This document shows, piece after piece, positions 31,988 to 40,248 of a DNA stretch of 64,000 bases. Positions within the stretch are counted from its first letter, which is position 1; each line of letters begins with the position of its first letter. The notes beneath the pieces are model-generated. The model had not been told where the DNA came from and ran no database searches. It saw nothing but the letters and a program-made list of their open reading frames with translations. Origin of the DNA: Ammoniphilus oxalaticus (GTDB taxonomy: Bacteria > Bacillota > Bacilli > Aneurinibacillales > RAOX-1). Both the position numbers and the translations under genes were made by a program. The DNA lies in contig NZ_MCHY01000008.1 of assembly GCF_003609605.1 (NCBI RefSeq), forward strand, positions 186,001 to 250,000. The letters run 5' to 3'.

Positions 31988-32000
31988 TATTCGATCGTTG

Positions 32001-32029
32001 CCTTCGACGCCTGCGTCGGAGGTTTTTTT
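32001..32029 (+). terminator. Terminator at the right end of the element
   Basis: CCTTCGACGC (32001-32010) with GCGTCGGAGG (32013-32022) and seven T. It may insulate sigK from transcription of the cargo genes. Confidence 0.82.
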
Positions 32030-32053
32030 GTACATGTAAAGCGTTGATGTTTA

Positions 32054-32057
32054 TTCA
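32054..32057. other. Right attachment core of the sigK-intervening element
   Basis: TTCA matching 28072-28075. On the minus strand the sigK frame reads GGT AAT GAA and then meets TAA inside the element (32051-32053). Confidence 0.75.
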
Positions 32058-32479
32058 TTACCTTCCTTGTCTGTGCCAATCGGATCGTGTAAGGAAACAT
32101 CCTTTCGTGTCTTCTTCAATGAACGCAAATGCATTAGGATCTCGTTCTCGATACAGCGGGCTGCATAAGTAGCTAATTTTGTCCCCTTATTTGTTTTGTA
32201 ACTTTCGATAGCCTTAATGAGCCCGATCGTACCGATTGAAATCAAGTCTTCGCTGTCTTCGCCTGTGTTTTCAAATTTCTTAACAATGTGAGCAACAAGG
32301 CGTAGATTGTGCTCGATCAACATATTCCTGGCAAATTCGTCTCCGCCCTCCAGCTTTTGTAAATACTTTAATTCATCATCATCGGGAAGTGGTTGTGGGA
32401 AGGCATTGTTCTTAATGTACGAGATAAAAAGAACCAACTCTTTAACGAATAAAGAGATGGCTGTTAAAAATCCAGGCAA
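32054..32479 (-). pseudogene. sigK: sigK 5' segment (sigma-K N-terminal part), separated by the inserted element
   Basis: Encodes residues 1 to about 142 of pro-sigma-K: a hydrophobic pro-sequence ([20 protein letters not shown]), then KNNAFPQPL and region 2 ([19 protein letters not shown] and [14 protein letters not shown]). Sequence is very close to B. subtilis SigK and ends at [11 protein letters not shown] before a stop inside the element. Start is probably TTG 32479, 6 nt after GGAGGTG; the in-frame ATG at 32497 lies within this ribosome binding site region. The gene is functional only after excision; it is not decayed. Confidence 0.95.
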
Positions 32480-32564
32480 GGCTTTCACCTCCAACATAGG
32501 GAACTGATATAAGCCTATGTGATGAACAATTTGTCCGTGCCTGTACAGCCCAAATTAAATCTAT

Positions 32565-32604
32565 TTATGCGCGCGCATACGTGATGCGGTATGTGTGCGC
32601 ATAG
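32565..32604. promoter_or_regulatory. Long imperfect palindrome upstream of the copper chaperone gene
   Basis: TGCGCGCGCATAC (32568-32580) and GTATGTGTGCGCA (32589-32601) pair with G-T wobbles and extend by two to three A-T or G-T pairs. It lies between the divergent sigK and copZ-like starts. It may be an operator or a sigK leader structure; no T-run follows on either strand. Confidence 0.4.
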
Positions 32605-32660
32605 GGTGTGAACATGTTAATATAGAAGCGAATAAATGAAAAGAAAGGGGGATGAAAAGA

Positions 32661-32858
32661 ATGAGTATTGTCTTGAAAGTGGATGGGATGTCTTGTGACC
32701 ATTGCGTACAGACTGTAGAAGGAGCGCTTCGTAAATTAGGAGCGAACGGAAAGGTTAATTTGGTTGAAAAAACGGTAGCGGTAGATTACGATGAAGCGAA
32801 ACTTTCGCTCGATACGATTAAACAAGCAATTGAGGATCAAGGTTTTGATGTCTTATAG
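32661..32858 (+). CDS. copZ: Heavy-metal-associated domain protein, copper chaperone type
   Basis: 65 residues forming a single HMA domain, with the metal motif GMSCDHC near residues 9-15 and the family's beta-alpha-beta-beta-alpha-beta layout ending in EDQGFDVL. It would carry Cu(I) in the cytoplasm, normally to a CopA ATPase; no copA or csoR is visible within this window. Start chosen at ATG 32661, 8 nt after AGGGGG; ATG 32652 is directly against that site. Confidence 0.85.
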   Translation: MSIVLKVDGMSCDHCVQTVEGALRKLGANGKVNLVEKTVAVDYDEAKLSLDTIKQAIEDQGFDVL

Positions 32859-32930
32859 CGGTACTGAAAATGGCTCAATTTACATACGCTTTATATGCCA
32901 AGTATAAAAAATAAGTTCCATTTGTCAAAA

Positions 32931-32958
32931 ACTCAAAGGACAACCTTTGGGTTTTTTT
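32931..32958 (+). terminator. Intrinsic terminator after copZ
   Basis: CTCAAAGG (32932-32939) with CCTTTGGG (32944-32951), ACAA loop, seven T. Confidence 0.85.
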
Positions 32959-33102
32959 GTATGAAGATGCGCTATTTTAATGTGGCCATATCCCCAGTTT
33001 ATAGGTATAGTAATGTTAATAAGGTATAAAACGGAAATGGAAAAATTAGATCTATTTACTAAAGATAAATTGGGAAGTCACTTCCTTTGGGGAGAGGGAT
33101 AA

Positions 33103-34155
33103 ATGGGATTTAGTAGAGCTCCGATCGTTGTGATTGGCGGTGGCATATCGGGAATAATGGCAGCAAGAACGTTAATCGATTCAGGAGAAGAGAATGTGTT
33201 GTTGTTGGAGCGAAGTCGCGACTTAGGCGGGAGAATGACGACCAGAGAATTTGCGGGAGCGAAATTTGATCATGGCTCTCAATATTTTACAGCTCAAACG
33301 GAACTCTTTAAAAAGGTTGTTGCCAATTGGAAGGAATCGGGTTGGATTGAGGAATTTTCAAAGGCGAGTAATAGTTTTATTGGCAGTGGCGGAATGACCG
33401 CCTTGATTCGCCAACTTGCAGACCCGATTGATTTTTGTTTAAGGGTGCGAGTTACGAAAGTGCAGCAAGGGCGAGGGCGCTGGATTCTTCGATGGGTATC
33501 AGAGGGGAAACCTTATGTGCCGCAAACATATAAAGAGGTCGCTAGCGATGAAGTTTACGATCCAGGCGGTGGGGCAAGTATCAACGCCCGCGCTATCATC
33601 ATGACAACCCCCGTTCCGCAAACGATGTTCTTGTTAGAGCAAGGGAATAACGAATTAGATTCATCGGTTAAAAGCTTGCTAGCCACGATTGAGTATGAGC
33701 CCTGCTTGGCGATTATGTTTACAATAGAGGGAGATCATTTACTCTCTAGCGGATATGCTGGAGGGGATTTACCCGATCCATTGTACAGCATTGTCGACAA
33801 TAAAAAGAAAGGGATTTCTCCGATTCCATCTTTAACGATTCAGGCTAGTGAAAGCTGGTCTAAGCAAAACTTTTGGAATACGAGCGATGAATTAGCCGCG
33901 GAATTAACGAAAGCGGCGGAACCGTGGATTGGAAAAGTAAACATCGAAGAAAAACAAGTGAAAAGATGGACATTTTCGCGGGCAAAACAAAAAATAAAGC
34001 AGCCCTTTTTGGATGCTGGCTTTGAATATCCGCTTGTATTCGCGGGAGACGCGTTTGGGCAAATAGATCAATCCGGCCAATTGGGCGGGGTGGAAACAGC
34101 GGTATTGTCTGGTATAGAAGCTGCCAACTACTTGTTGGAGCAACTCAAAAATTAA
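33103..34155 (+). CDS. FAD-dependent amine oxidase-like (renalase-type) oxidoreductase
   Basis: 350 residues. An N-terminal Rossmann motif VIGGGISGIMAARTL (about 10-24), ERSRDLGGRMTTR and FDHGSQYFTA are typical of the renalase-like flavin oxidoreductases. The C-terminal FAD-binding end has VFAGDAFGQ and GGVETAVLSGIEAA. Substrate unknown. A segment near residues 140-160 (PQTYKEVASDEVYDPGGGAS) looks like a variable insertion. Monocistronic by spacing. Confidence 0.82.
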   Translation: MGFSRAPIVVIGGGISGIMAARTLIDSGEENVLLLERSRDLGGRMTTREFAGAKFDHGSQYFTAQTELFKKVVANWKESGWIEEFSKASNSFIGSGGMTALIRQLADPIDFCLRVRVTKVQQGRGRWILRWVSEGKPYVPQTYKEVASDEVYDPGGGASINARAIIMTTPVPQTMFLLEQGNNELDSSVKSLLATIEYEPCLAIMFTIEGDHLLSSGYAGGDLPDPLYSIVDNKKKGISPIPSLTIQASESWSKQNFWNTSDELAAELTKAAEPWIGKVNIEEKQVKRWTFSRAKQKIKQPFLDAGFEYPLVFAGDAFGQIDQSGQLGGVETAVLSGIEAANYLLEQLKN

Positions 34156-34231
34156 GCAGAGTGAAATATGTCACTGCGAAACGGGTTTGTTTACGATAAG
34201 ATGAAGTCATCCTAACTGTGGGGTGATAAAT

Positions 34232-34363
34232 ATGGGAACATGTGAATATTGCTATAAGACGGTACAAGGTGGACAGTCGTTTGATCATTGGATTTGTATG
34301 GATTGTAAAATGAAAACCAAAGCGGAAGATCAGAAAAAGAATGGTGAGGAAACGACTCGTTAA
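34232..34363 (+). CDS. Small CxxC-CxxC zinc-finger-like protein, 43 residues
   Basis: Starts MGTCEYCYKTVQGGQSFDHW with a second pair in WICMDCKMK, so four cysteines could bind one zinc. The rest is a charged tail. TGGGGTGATAA precedes the ATG and a clean terminator follows 10 bp after the stop, which supports a real gene. I do not recognise a named family. Confidence 0.6.
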   Translation: MGTCEYCYKTVQGGQSFDHWICMDCKMKTKAEDQKKNGEETTR

Positions 34364-34373
34364 TGAATAGTAG

Positions 34374-34398
34374 ATCCAGTCAATGAGACTGGATTTTT
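34374..34398 (+). terminator. Intrinsic terminator after the 43-residue gene
   Basis: ATCCAGTC (34374-34381) with GACTGGAT (34387-34394), followed by T. Confidence 0.87.
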
Positions 34399-34429
34399 TG
34401 TTTTGAATAGTCTGAATATTCGTGAAACT

Positions 34430-34500
34430 TGTCGAAAGGTTTACCTAGGCTTGGGAGTAAAAGCGTGGTAAACTCAAGTTACAAATTTCCAACCACCATA
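34430..34500 (+). promoter_or_regulatory. Conserved promoter-like block of permease module 1
   Basis: TGTCGAAAGGTTTACCTAGG is followed by a GGTAAACTC element and TTACAAATTTCCAACC. The same ordered elements occur at 37251 and 39850 before the other two copies. The stretch from 34364 to 35059 has no convincing gene; it holds this block, the cre-like site at 34672 and a long leader. Confidence 0.55.
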
Positions 34501-34671
34501 AACGCTATTTTAAAATACTTATCCTGACTTAATCTAGATAATCCAAAAGAAGTGTCAGTGTCTATTGTAGCTGTGGATTGGAATGGAAATACAAGGGGAG
34601 GAGATGCTAGAGACCGATTCAAACAGTTAGTTCGATAAAGTAATTCGTCACCCTGTTTACCACTTCATTTA

Positions 34672-34695
34672 TGAAAGCGCTTTTTTTAAAGCGCT
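34672..34695 (+). promoter_or_regulatory. cre-like CcpA site in leader 1
   Basis: TGAAAGCGCTTTTT starts at 34672 and fits the catabolite-responsive-element pattern well. An overlapping inverted repeat AGCGCTTT (34676-34683) and AAAGCGCT (34688-34695) is also seen. Position downstream of the promoter-like block would allow a transcription roadblock. Confidence 0.6.
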
Positions 34696-35059
34696 GGTAC
34701 CGAAAAGATTTCTTAACCGGATGAATCGTGTGAAAAGAAATCGCGCATTTGCCATTTTTCTCTTTTAAAATGATGAAGTGGCAACAACAGAATAGCTTTT
34801 GTGGTGATCTTAAGACGGAAGAGGATTTGTTGTATCTTCGGGACACGAAGTGTGGGGCCGTGATTATGGAAAAAGAGGGTGTTGTCATTTTCCCATTAAA
34901 TAAACCAGAACTGTGTCTTGAATATGAAAATGAGAATGAATAAAAAAATCCTCAAACGACAAACACTGCATCCATTAACTATTGGCCTTTTGTGTCATAA
35001 ATTTTCGGAATATTAAAAAGATAGCAAAGATTGAAAAATGTTAATAACAGGAGGTACTT

Positions 35060-36670
35060 ATGGGTATTGATATGACACAAGTCGGCCTTCCGGAACTGTC
35101 GATGCTAACATGGTTATTGGCCGCTTCACCAATTGCGCTTGTCCTAATTCTAATGATGGGTTTTAAAATGAGCGGAGCTCGCGCAGGTGTAATTGCGTGG
35201 ATATTGGCAATGGGGGTTACATTCTTCGCCTTCGGCGGTGGAATTGATGTACTTGCAAACGGTTCAGCGAAAGGACTTTGGACGACGATCTTTGTACTCT
35301 GTATCATCTGGGGTTCGATGTACATGTATAACATCGTTGATCTAACGGGCAGTTTTAAAGTCATTGCCGCAACCTTTACGAGGATGACAAATGGAAATCA
35401 ATTGTTGCAAATATTGATTCTCGGTTGGGCGTTCCCAACATTCATTCAAGGAGTTTGTGGTTTCGGTGTTCCCGTTGCAGTGGCTACCCCACTCTTAATC
35501 GGTCTTGGTTTTAGCCCTGTTAAAGCAGTTATTACGACTTTACTCGGGCACTCATGGGGTGTTACGTTTGGTTCCTTAGGATCATCCTACTCCATTCTAA
35601 TTTCACTAAGCCCAGTTGATCCTAGTGGAATGGCATTTTGGGGATCGATCTTGATTGCCTTTGGCGGATTAATTGTTGGCTTCTGTATTTTACACAATTA
35701 CGGCGGATTCAAAGCTTTTAAAGAAGGGTTTTTAGCGGCTCTGTTCATGGGGCTTGTTATGAGTACAACGATGATCATCACTTGTACTTTCATTTCACCA
35801 AACGTTGGTTGTTTCGTATCCGGGATTGTGGGACTGATTGCGGGAAGCTTTATTTTACCTAAACTTCCAGCTTATCGTCCAGCGCCAGACGCGGCTCCAA
35901 TTGAAGAAGATCCAGAAGTTAAAGGAAAATCTTTTGTTACTGCCTTCTCAGCGTATATCATTATGATCGGTGTTGTGTTTACGATTTACCTCATTGGCCC
36001 AATTAAGAAGTACTTGGATCAGTTTACAGTGGGACTTCCATTCGGGGAAACAAGTACAGCTTACGGTTACCTAGAGGAAGCCGCCGCTAAGTTTTCCGCT
36101 TTGAAAGTCTTTACAATGCCAGGAACGCTCATTATCATTTCTATTGTTCTAGCCGCTTCTTTCTATAAATCCAAAGGGCTTTTGCCTCAAGGCGCAATGA
36201 AGGAAGCTTGGGAGAGAACATTGAAACAATCTTTAGGGGCAACGGCTACAATTATTGCAATGACAATGATGGCGGTATTGATGACAGTCAGTGGCATGAC
36301 AACGTATCTCGCTTACGGTATTGCCGTAACTACGGGTGAGTTGTTCCCGTTATTATCTCCATTTATCGGAGTGTTAGGGGCGTTTGTAACAAGCTCGAAT
36401 ACTTCCGCAAACATTTTGTTTACAGGATTGCAATATGAGGTAGCAAGTATCTTAAGTATCTCGGCATTCATTATTTTGGCGGCTCAAACGACCGGGGCAG
36501 CTCTCGCGAATTCCTTTGCTCCAGCTAACGCAGCGCTTGGTACAGGTGTTGCTGGAATCGCCGGACAAGAGGGAGAAATCCTGAAAGTAACCGGGGTGTA
36601 TAACATCTTGCAAGGGATTCTCGTCGGTATTCTTACATTCGTATTAATAAAACTCGGGTTAGGTATATAA
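35060..36670 (+). CDS. LctP-family (lactate/glycolate) permease, copy 1
   Basis: 536-residue polytopic membrane protein of the L-lactate permease family (TC 2.A.14), with about 12-14 hydrophobic helices. Family-typical stretches are ILGWAFPTFIQGVCGFGVP, GHSWGVTFGSLGSSYS and VTSSNTSANILF. Members take up lactate or glycolate with protons; the substrate here is not determinable. Start ATG 35060 follows AGGAGGT. Near-identical in most positions to copy 2 and more distant from copy 3. A 72-residue membrane protein follows after 13 bp. Confidence 0.88.
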   Translation: MGIDMTQVGLPELSMLTWLLAASPIALVLILMMGFKMSGARAGVIAWILAMGVTFFAFGGGIDVLANGSAKGLWTTIFVLCIIWGSMYMYNIVDLTGSFKVIAATFTRMTNGNQLLQILILGWAFPTFIQGVCGFGVPVAVATPLLIGLGFSPVKAVITTLLGHSWGVTFGSLGSSYSILISLSPVDPSGMAFWGSILIAFGGLIVGFCILHNYGGFKAFKEGFLAALFMGLVMSTTMIITCTFISPNVGCFVSGIVGLIAGSFILPKLPAYRPAPDAAPIEEDPEVKGKSFVTAFSAYIIMIGVVFTIYLIGPIKKYLDQFTVGLPFGETSTAYGYLEEAAAKFSALKVFTMPGTLIIISIVLAASFYKSKGLLPQGAMKEAWERTLKQSLGATATIIAMTMMAVLMTVSGMTTYLAYGIAVTTGELFPLLSPFIGVLGAFVTSSNTSANILFTGLQYEVASILSISAFIILAAQTTGAALANSFAPANAALGTGVAGIAGQEGEILKVTGVYNILQGILVGILTFVLIKLGLGI

Positions 36671-36683
36671 GGAGGTTGTTAGA

Positions 36684-36902
36684 ATGAGTGTACAAGAATT
36701 AGCTGAAAAGCGACTAGAGGAAGCGCCGGTTAAGCAAGTTAAAAAAGATAAAGTTGTCCAACAAAAACTATTTAGTGTAATATTCATTTGGATTGCGTTT
36801 ATCGCTTTGTATTTTGCAGTCAGCAGTGGTAGTGATGCGGTGATGTGGGGTGGTTTAGGACTTACCGTTGTTGCCGCAGCGGTCCTGTTTCTGAGAAATT
36901 AA
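36684..36902 (+). CDS. Small membrane protein paired with permease copy 1
   Basis: 72 residues: a charged, Lys/Glu-rich N-terminus (about 1-28) with DKVVQQK, then two hydrophobic segments, FSVIFIWIAFIALYFAVSSG and MWGGLGLTVVAAAVLFL, ending RN. Each of the three permease genes has one such partner directly downstream, so it is probably a subunit or stabiliser of the transporter. I know no named family. Confidence 0.82.
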   Translation: MSVQELAEKRLEEAPVKQVKKDKVVQQKLFSVIFIWIAFIALYFAVSSGSDAVMWGGLGLTVVAAAVLFLRN

Positions 36903-36911
36903 TTCGTTTAG

Positions 36912-36945
36912 CACCCCCTTGAGGTTATCCTCAGGGGGTGTTTTT
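36912..36945 (+). terminator. Terminator of permease module 1
   Basis: CACCCCCTTGAGG (36912-36924) with CCTCAGGGGGTG (36929-36940), then five T. Confidence 0.92.
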
Positions 36946-37250
36946 AAATTGCAACAATTATTTTTTGTTGAGTTTGTCGAATTTATTTTAAACATATGGC
37001 GATAAGTAACTTACCAAAAAACTGTTTAAAAAAAAGATATATTAATTTTGGGAGCGTTTGTTTGGATATGTGAAATGCGCAATAAAAATTATGATAAAAT
37101 TACTTATCTAAATCAATTGATTGGGCAAGATGTATAAATCATTAAGTGGTAACAAATACCCAGACGCCGATTATTAATCAGATAATAGTAACTTTTCAGA
37201 ATCTTTGTAAGGTTATAAAGATAATGAACAGGCAGAACATTGCGAAAAAT

Positions 37251-37320
37251 GTCGACAGATTTCCCTAGGCTTACAATAAAAAAAATGTTAACATCAATTT
37301 ACAAATTCCCAACTTGCATA
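37251..37320 (+). promoter_or_regulatory. Conserved promoter-like block of permease module 2
   Basis: GTCGACAGATTTCCCTAGGC, then TGTTAACATC and TTACAAATTCCCAACTTGC, aligned with the blocks at 34430 and 39850. The 850-bp gap 36903-37752 holds this block, the cre-like site and an AT-rich leader; I see no gene in it. Confidence 0.58.
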
Positions 37321-37460
37321 AACATGATTTTAAACATCTCTAAATCAAAAATCTTAAAGTCAGAATATGTTGGGAAAAATAATGGATGGGAGGCGAAGCG
37401 GCGGTAACATTTGAATACTAGATGAATAGTAGGGTCGTTGCTTTTGGTGCTTTCTGATTA

Positions 37461-37474
37461 TGAAAACGCTTTTT
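37461..37474 (+). promoter_or_regulatory. cre-like CcpA site in leader 2
   Basis: TGAAAACGCTTTTT, 210 bp downstream of the conserved block; matches the cre pattern and the sites in leaders 1 and 3. Confidence 0.6.
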
Positions 37475-37752
37475 TAAAGAAAATGTTGAGATCTAAGGCA
37501 AGATGAGTGGGACGGAATCGCGCTACCGATCAAGGATTCAGAAATAATAATGTTCATGAAATGACAGTTGAAAGCCCTTTCTCTGAGGGTGATATTGAGT
37601 TTATGCCATTTTTTTTTATCTTTTGAGGTGGCGACATAATCTTTTCGAGCCAAGACAGAGATGCATCTTGATAGCGTTGGCATTCTTTTATTTTAAATTT
37701 TCTAAATCTTTTAAAGATGATAAATATTGGGATATATTATTAGGAGGTACTT

Positions 37753-39363
37753 ATGGGTATTGATATGTCAACAGTCGGCCTACCGGAACTGTCGATGCTT
37801 ACGTGGTTATTGGCAGCTTCTCCAATCGCGCTTGTGCTAGTTTTAATGATGGCATTTAAAATGAGCGGGGCTCGCGCGGGTGTTATTGCCTGGGTATTGG
37901 CGATGGGGGTTACGTTCTTTGCATTCGGCGGCGGAATTGATGTTTTAGCAAACGGTTCAGCGAAAGGTTTATGGACAACGATTTTTGTACTCTTTATTAT
38001 TTGGGGTTCCATGTACATGTATAACGTCGTTGATTTAACAGGTAGTTTTAAAGTCATTGCGGCGACGTTTACAAGACTAACAAACGGAAATCAATTGTTG
38101 CAATTATTAATTCTTGGTTGGGCATTCCCGACATTCATTCAAGGAGTATGTGGATTTGGTGTACCCGTTGCGGTTGCAACTCCACTATTGATTGGTCTAG
38201 GTTTTAGCCCGATTAAAGCTGTTATTACAACATTACTTGGTCACTCATGGGGTGTTACGTTTGGTTCCTTAGGATCATCCTACTCCATTCTTACATCATT
38301 AACGCCAGTTGACCCTGACGGGATGGCATTCTGGGGATCGATCTCGATTGCTTTCGGCGGATTAATTGTTGGTTTCTGTATTTTGCACAACTACGGTGGA
38401 TTCAAAGCTTTTAAAGATGGATTTGTCGCAACTCTTTTCATGGGCGTTGTGATGAGTACTACGATGATCTTAACTTGCGCTTTTATTTCACCAAACGTTG
38501 GTTGTTTCGCATCTGGAATCGTGGGACTGATCGCGGGAAGCTTTATTTTACCAAAACTTCCAGCTTATCGCCCAGCGCCAAACGCAGCTCCAATTGAAGA
38601 AGATCCAGAAGTAAGAGGGAAATCGTTCGTTACAGCTTTCTCGGCTTATATCATTATGATCGGTGTTGTATTCGTTATTTACTTGATCGGTCCAATTAAA
38701 AAATTCTTGGATAAGTATACGGTGGGTCTTCCGTTTTCAGAGACTGTAACAGGTTTCGGTTACCTTGAAGAAGCCGCCACTAAATTTTCGGCCCTAAAAG
38801 TATTTACGATGCCAGGTACTTTAATAGTAATTTCCATTATCTTTGCTGCTCTTTTCTATAAGTCAAAAGGACTTTTACCTAAAGGAGCAATGGGTGAGGC
38901 ATGGCAACGAACACTAAAACAGTCTTTAGGAGCAACGGCTACGATCATTGCAATGACTATGATGGCTGTATTGATGACGGTGAGTGGAATGACAACGTAT
39001 CTTGCTTATGGTATTGCGGTAACAACGGGAGAAATGTTCCCAGTTCTATCACCATTCATTGGAATCTTGGGGGCATTCGTAACGAGTTCCAACACGTCAG
39101 CAAATATTTTGTTTACAACGTTACAATATGAAGTTGCAAATATTTTAAGTATCTCTGCTTTCATTATTTTGGCGGCTCAAACAACAGGGGCAGCGCTTGC
39201 GAATTCCTTTGCTCCAGCGAATGCGGCTCTTGGAACAGGTGTAGCTGGAATTGCCGGTCAAGAAGGAGAAATTCTGAAAGTAACGGGTGTTTACAACATC
39301 TTACAAGGAATTCTCGTTGGTATATTAACATTTGTGCTAATTAAACTCGGCTTAGGTGTCTAG
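37753..39363 (+). CDS. LctP-family (lactate/glycolate) permease, copy 2
   Basis: 536 residues, collinear with copy 1 with only scattered changes (for example MSTVGLPELSM against MTQVGLPELSM at the N-terminus). Same family motifs (GVCGFGVP, GHSWGVTFGSLGSSYS). AGGAGGT lies 7 nt before the ATG. The close similarity and equal length of copies 1 and 2 point to a fairly recent duplication of the whole module including leader and partner gene. Confidence 0.88.
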   Translation: MGIDMSTVGLPELSMLTWLLAASPIALVLVLMMAFKMSGARAGVIAWVLAMGVTFFAFGGGIDVLANGSAKGLWTTIFVLFIIWGSMYMYNVVDLTGSFKVIAATFTRLTNGNQLLQLLILGWAFPTFIQGVCGFGVPVAVATPLLIGLGFSPIKAVITTLLGHSWGVTFGSLGSSYSILTSLTPVDPDGMAFWGSISIAFGGLIVGFCILHNYGGFKAFKDGFVATLFMGVVMSTTMILTCAFISPNVGCFASGIVGLIAGSFILPKLPAYRPAPNAAPIEEDPEVRGKSFVTAFSAYIIMIGVVFVIYLIGPIKKFLDKYTVGLPFSETVTGFGYLEEAATKFSALKVFTMPGTLIVISIIFAALFYKSKGLLPKGAMGEAWQRTLKQSLGATATIIAMTMMAVLMTVSGMTTYLAYGIAVTTGEMFPVLSPFIGILGAFVTSSNTSANILFTTLQYEVANILSISAFIILAAQTTGAALANSFAPANAALGTGVAGIAGQEGEILKVTGVYNILQGILVGILTFVLIKLGLGV

Positions 39364-39387
39364 AAAATAGAAGAAGGGGGATTGCAA

Positions 39388-39612
39388 ATGAGTATGCAAG
39401 AGGTAGTAGAAAAGAATTATGAAGAACCGGTCAAACAGGTTGCGCAGCCCAAGAAAGATAAAGTTGTACAACAAAAATTAGGAAGCGTAATATTCATTTG
39501 GGTCTCTTTTGTCGCTTTGTATTTTGCGGTTAGCAGCGGGAATGAGACAATGATGTGGGGCGGATTAGGTCTTACAGTCCTAGCTTCAGCGATGCTTTAT
39601 CTAAGAAACTAA
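39388..39612 (+). CDS. Small membrane protein paired with permease copy 2
   Basis: 74 residues from ATG 39388 (AAGAAGGGGG 7 nt upstream; an in-frame TTG lies at 39382). Charged N-terminus with KKDKVVQQK, then GSVIFIWVSFVALYFAVSSG and a second hydrophobic segment ending YLRN. Differs from partner 1 mainly by a short insertion in the N-terminal tail. Confidence 0.82.
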   Translation: MSMQEVVEKNYEEPVKQVAQPKKDKVVQQKLGSVIFIWVSFVALYFAVSSGNETMMWGGLGLTVLASAMLYLRN

Positions 39613-39629
39613 CAATCAGAGATAGGTGA

Positions 39630-39667
39630 AATCCCTGGGGAATATAGAATTCTCCAGGGATTTTTTA
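39630..39667 (+). terminator. Terminator of permease module 2
   Basis: AATCCCTGGGGAAT (39630-39643) with ATTCTCCAGGGATT (39649-39662), followed by T. Confidence 0.9.
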
Positions 39668-39849
39668 TTTCTTAATTACAAAAGTCACTTTTTTTTAGAA
39701 CATCTAATGCGTGGCTAAAGTCTACTTCATAAACTTTAGGTATCTCACTGTAAGCTTGTCCTTAATGGGTTTTGTCAGTATAAAGTGAGAGAAATATCCT
39801 TTAAAGAAATTACCCAATTGGTCGAAAATGTCGAATTTTCGCATAATTA

Positions 39850-39916
39850 GTCGACAGGTTTCCCTAGGCTTCTCTAAAAAAAAATGTTAATATCATTTTT
39901 ACAAACTCCTAATCAT
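39850..39916 (+). promoter_or_regulatory. Conserved promoter-like block of permease module 3
   Basis: GTCGACAGGTTTCCCTAGGC, then TGTTAATATC and TTACAAACTCCTAA, aligned with the blocks of modules 1 and 2. The 792-bp gap 39613-40404 has no gene I can support; besides this block it has a terminator, a cre-like site and a short internal duplication. Confidence 0.58.
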
Positions 39917-40125
39917 TGTTTTCACCGTAATAATCTTTTTAATTCATTTGATGAACCTTGCGCTTGGATGAATTTTTTCGGATTAGAAAATGTGGGTTAG
40001 GGTTATTTGAAACAAAGGGAGGCGGTTAACTTCTAAGAGAAATCAAGTGTTTTGACTATTTAACTGGAATTGGGGAGAGGCGGAATTCATTTACTCATAA
40101 ATCAGGTCTTTTAAATAGATCTGTT

Positions 40126-40139
40126 TGAAAACGCTTTTT
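40126..40139 (+). promoter_or_regulatory. cre-like CcpA site in leader 3
   Basis: TGAAAACGCTTTTT, the same 14 bases as in leader 2, about 276 bp downstream of the conserved block. Confidence 0.6.
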
Positions 40140-40248
40140 TGAAGAGATCCTCCCTACAATTACTGAATTTTTACAAAAGTTTATTTTGGAAGCCCTTACT
40201 TTCGAGGGAGAGTCTAATTTTAAAATTAATTTTTTTGTTTTAAATTTT

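Larger units (their letters stand above)
28072..32053. mobile_element. Skin-like sigK-intervening element, 3,982 bp
   Basis: The element lies inside sigK at the same protein position (after DKEGNE) as skin of B. subtilis. It encodes a SpoIVCA-type serine recombinase next to its left end, a 56-residue small protein, a cation/proton antiporter and a CxxC protein, with no phage structural genes. Precise deletion between the TTCA repeats gives an intact sigK. By analogy it would be excised only in the mother cell during sporulation and kept in the spore line. At about 4 kb it is far smaller than the approximately 48-kb skin of B. subtilis. Confidence 0.93.

Noticed and set aside
28072-32053. Prophage remnant
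   Set aside because: No phage structural, replication or lysis genes are visible; only recombinase, antiporter and small genes.
27787-32479. sigK halves as two independent genes or as true decay
   Set aside because: The 3' half has no start of its own, and the two halves join exactly in frame with no mutations, so they are one gene awaiting excision.
34749-34943. 64-codon plus-strand ORF in leader 1
   Set aside because: No ribosome binding site, and the equivalent regions of leaders 2 and 3 do not keep the frame.
37753-39363. Permease copies as assembly artefact
   Set aside because: The copies differ at many positions in coding and leader sequence, so they are real paralogues in the sequence given.
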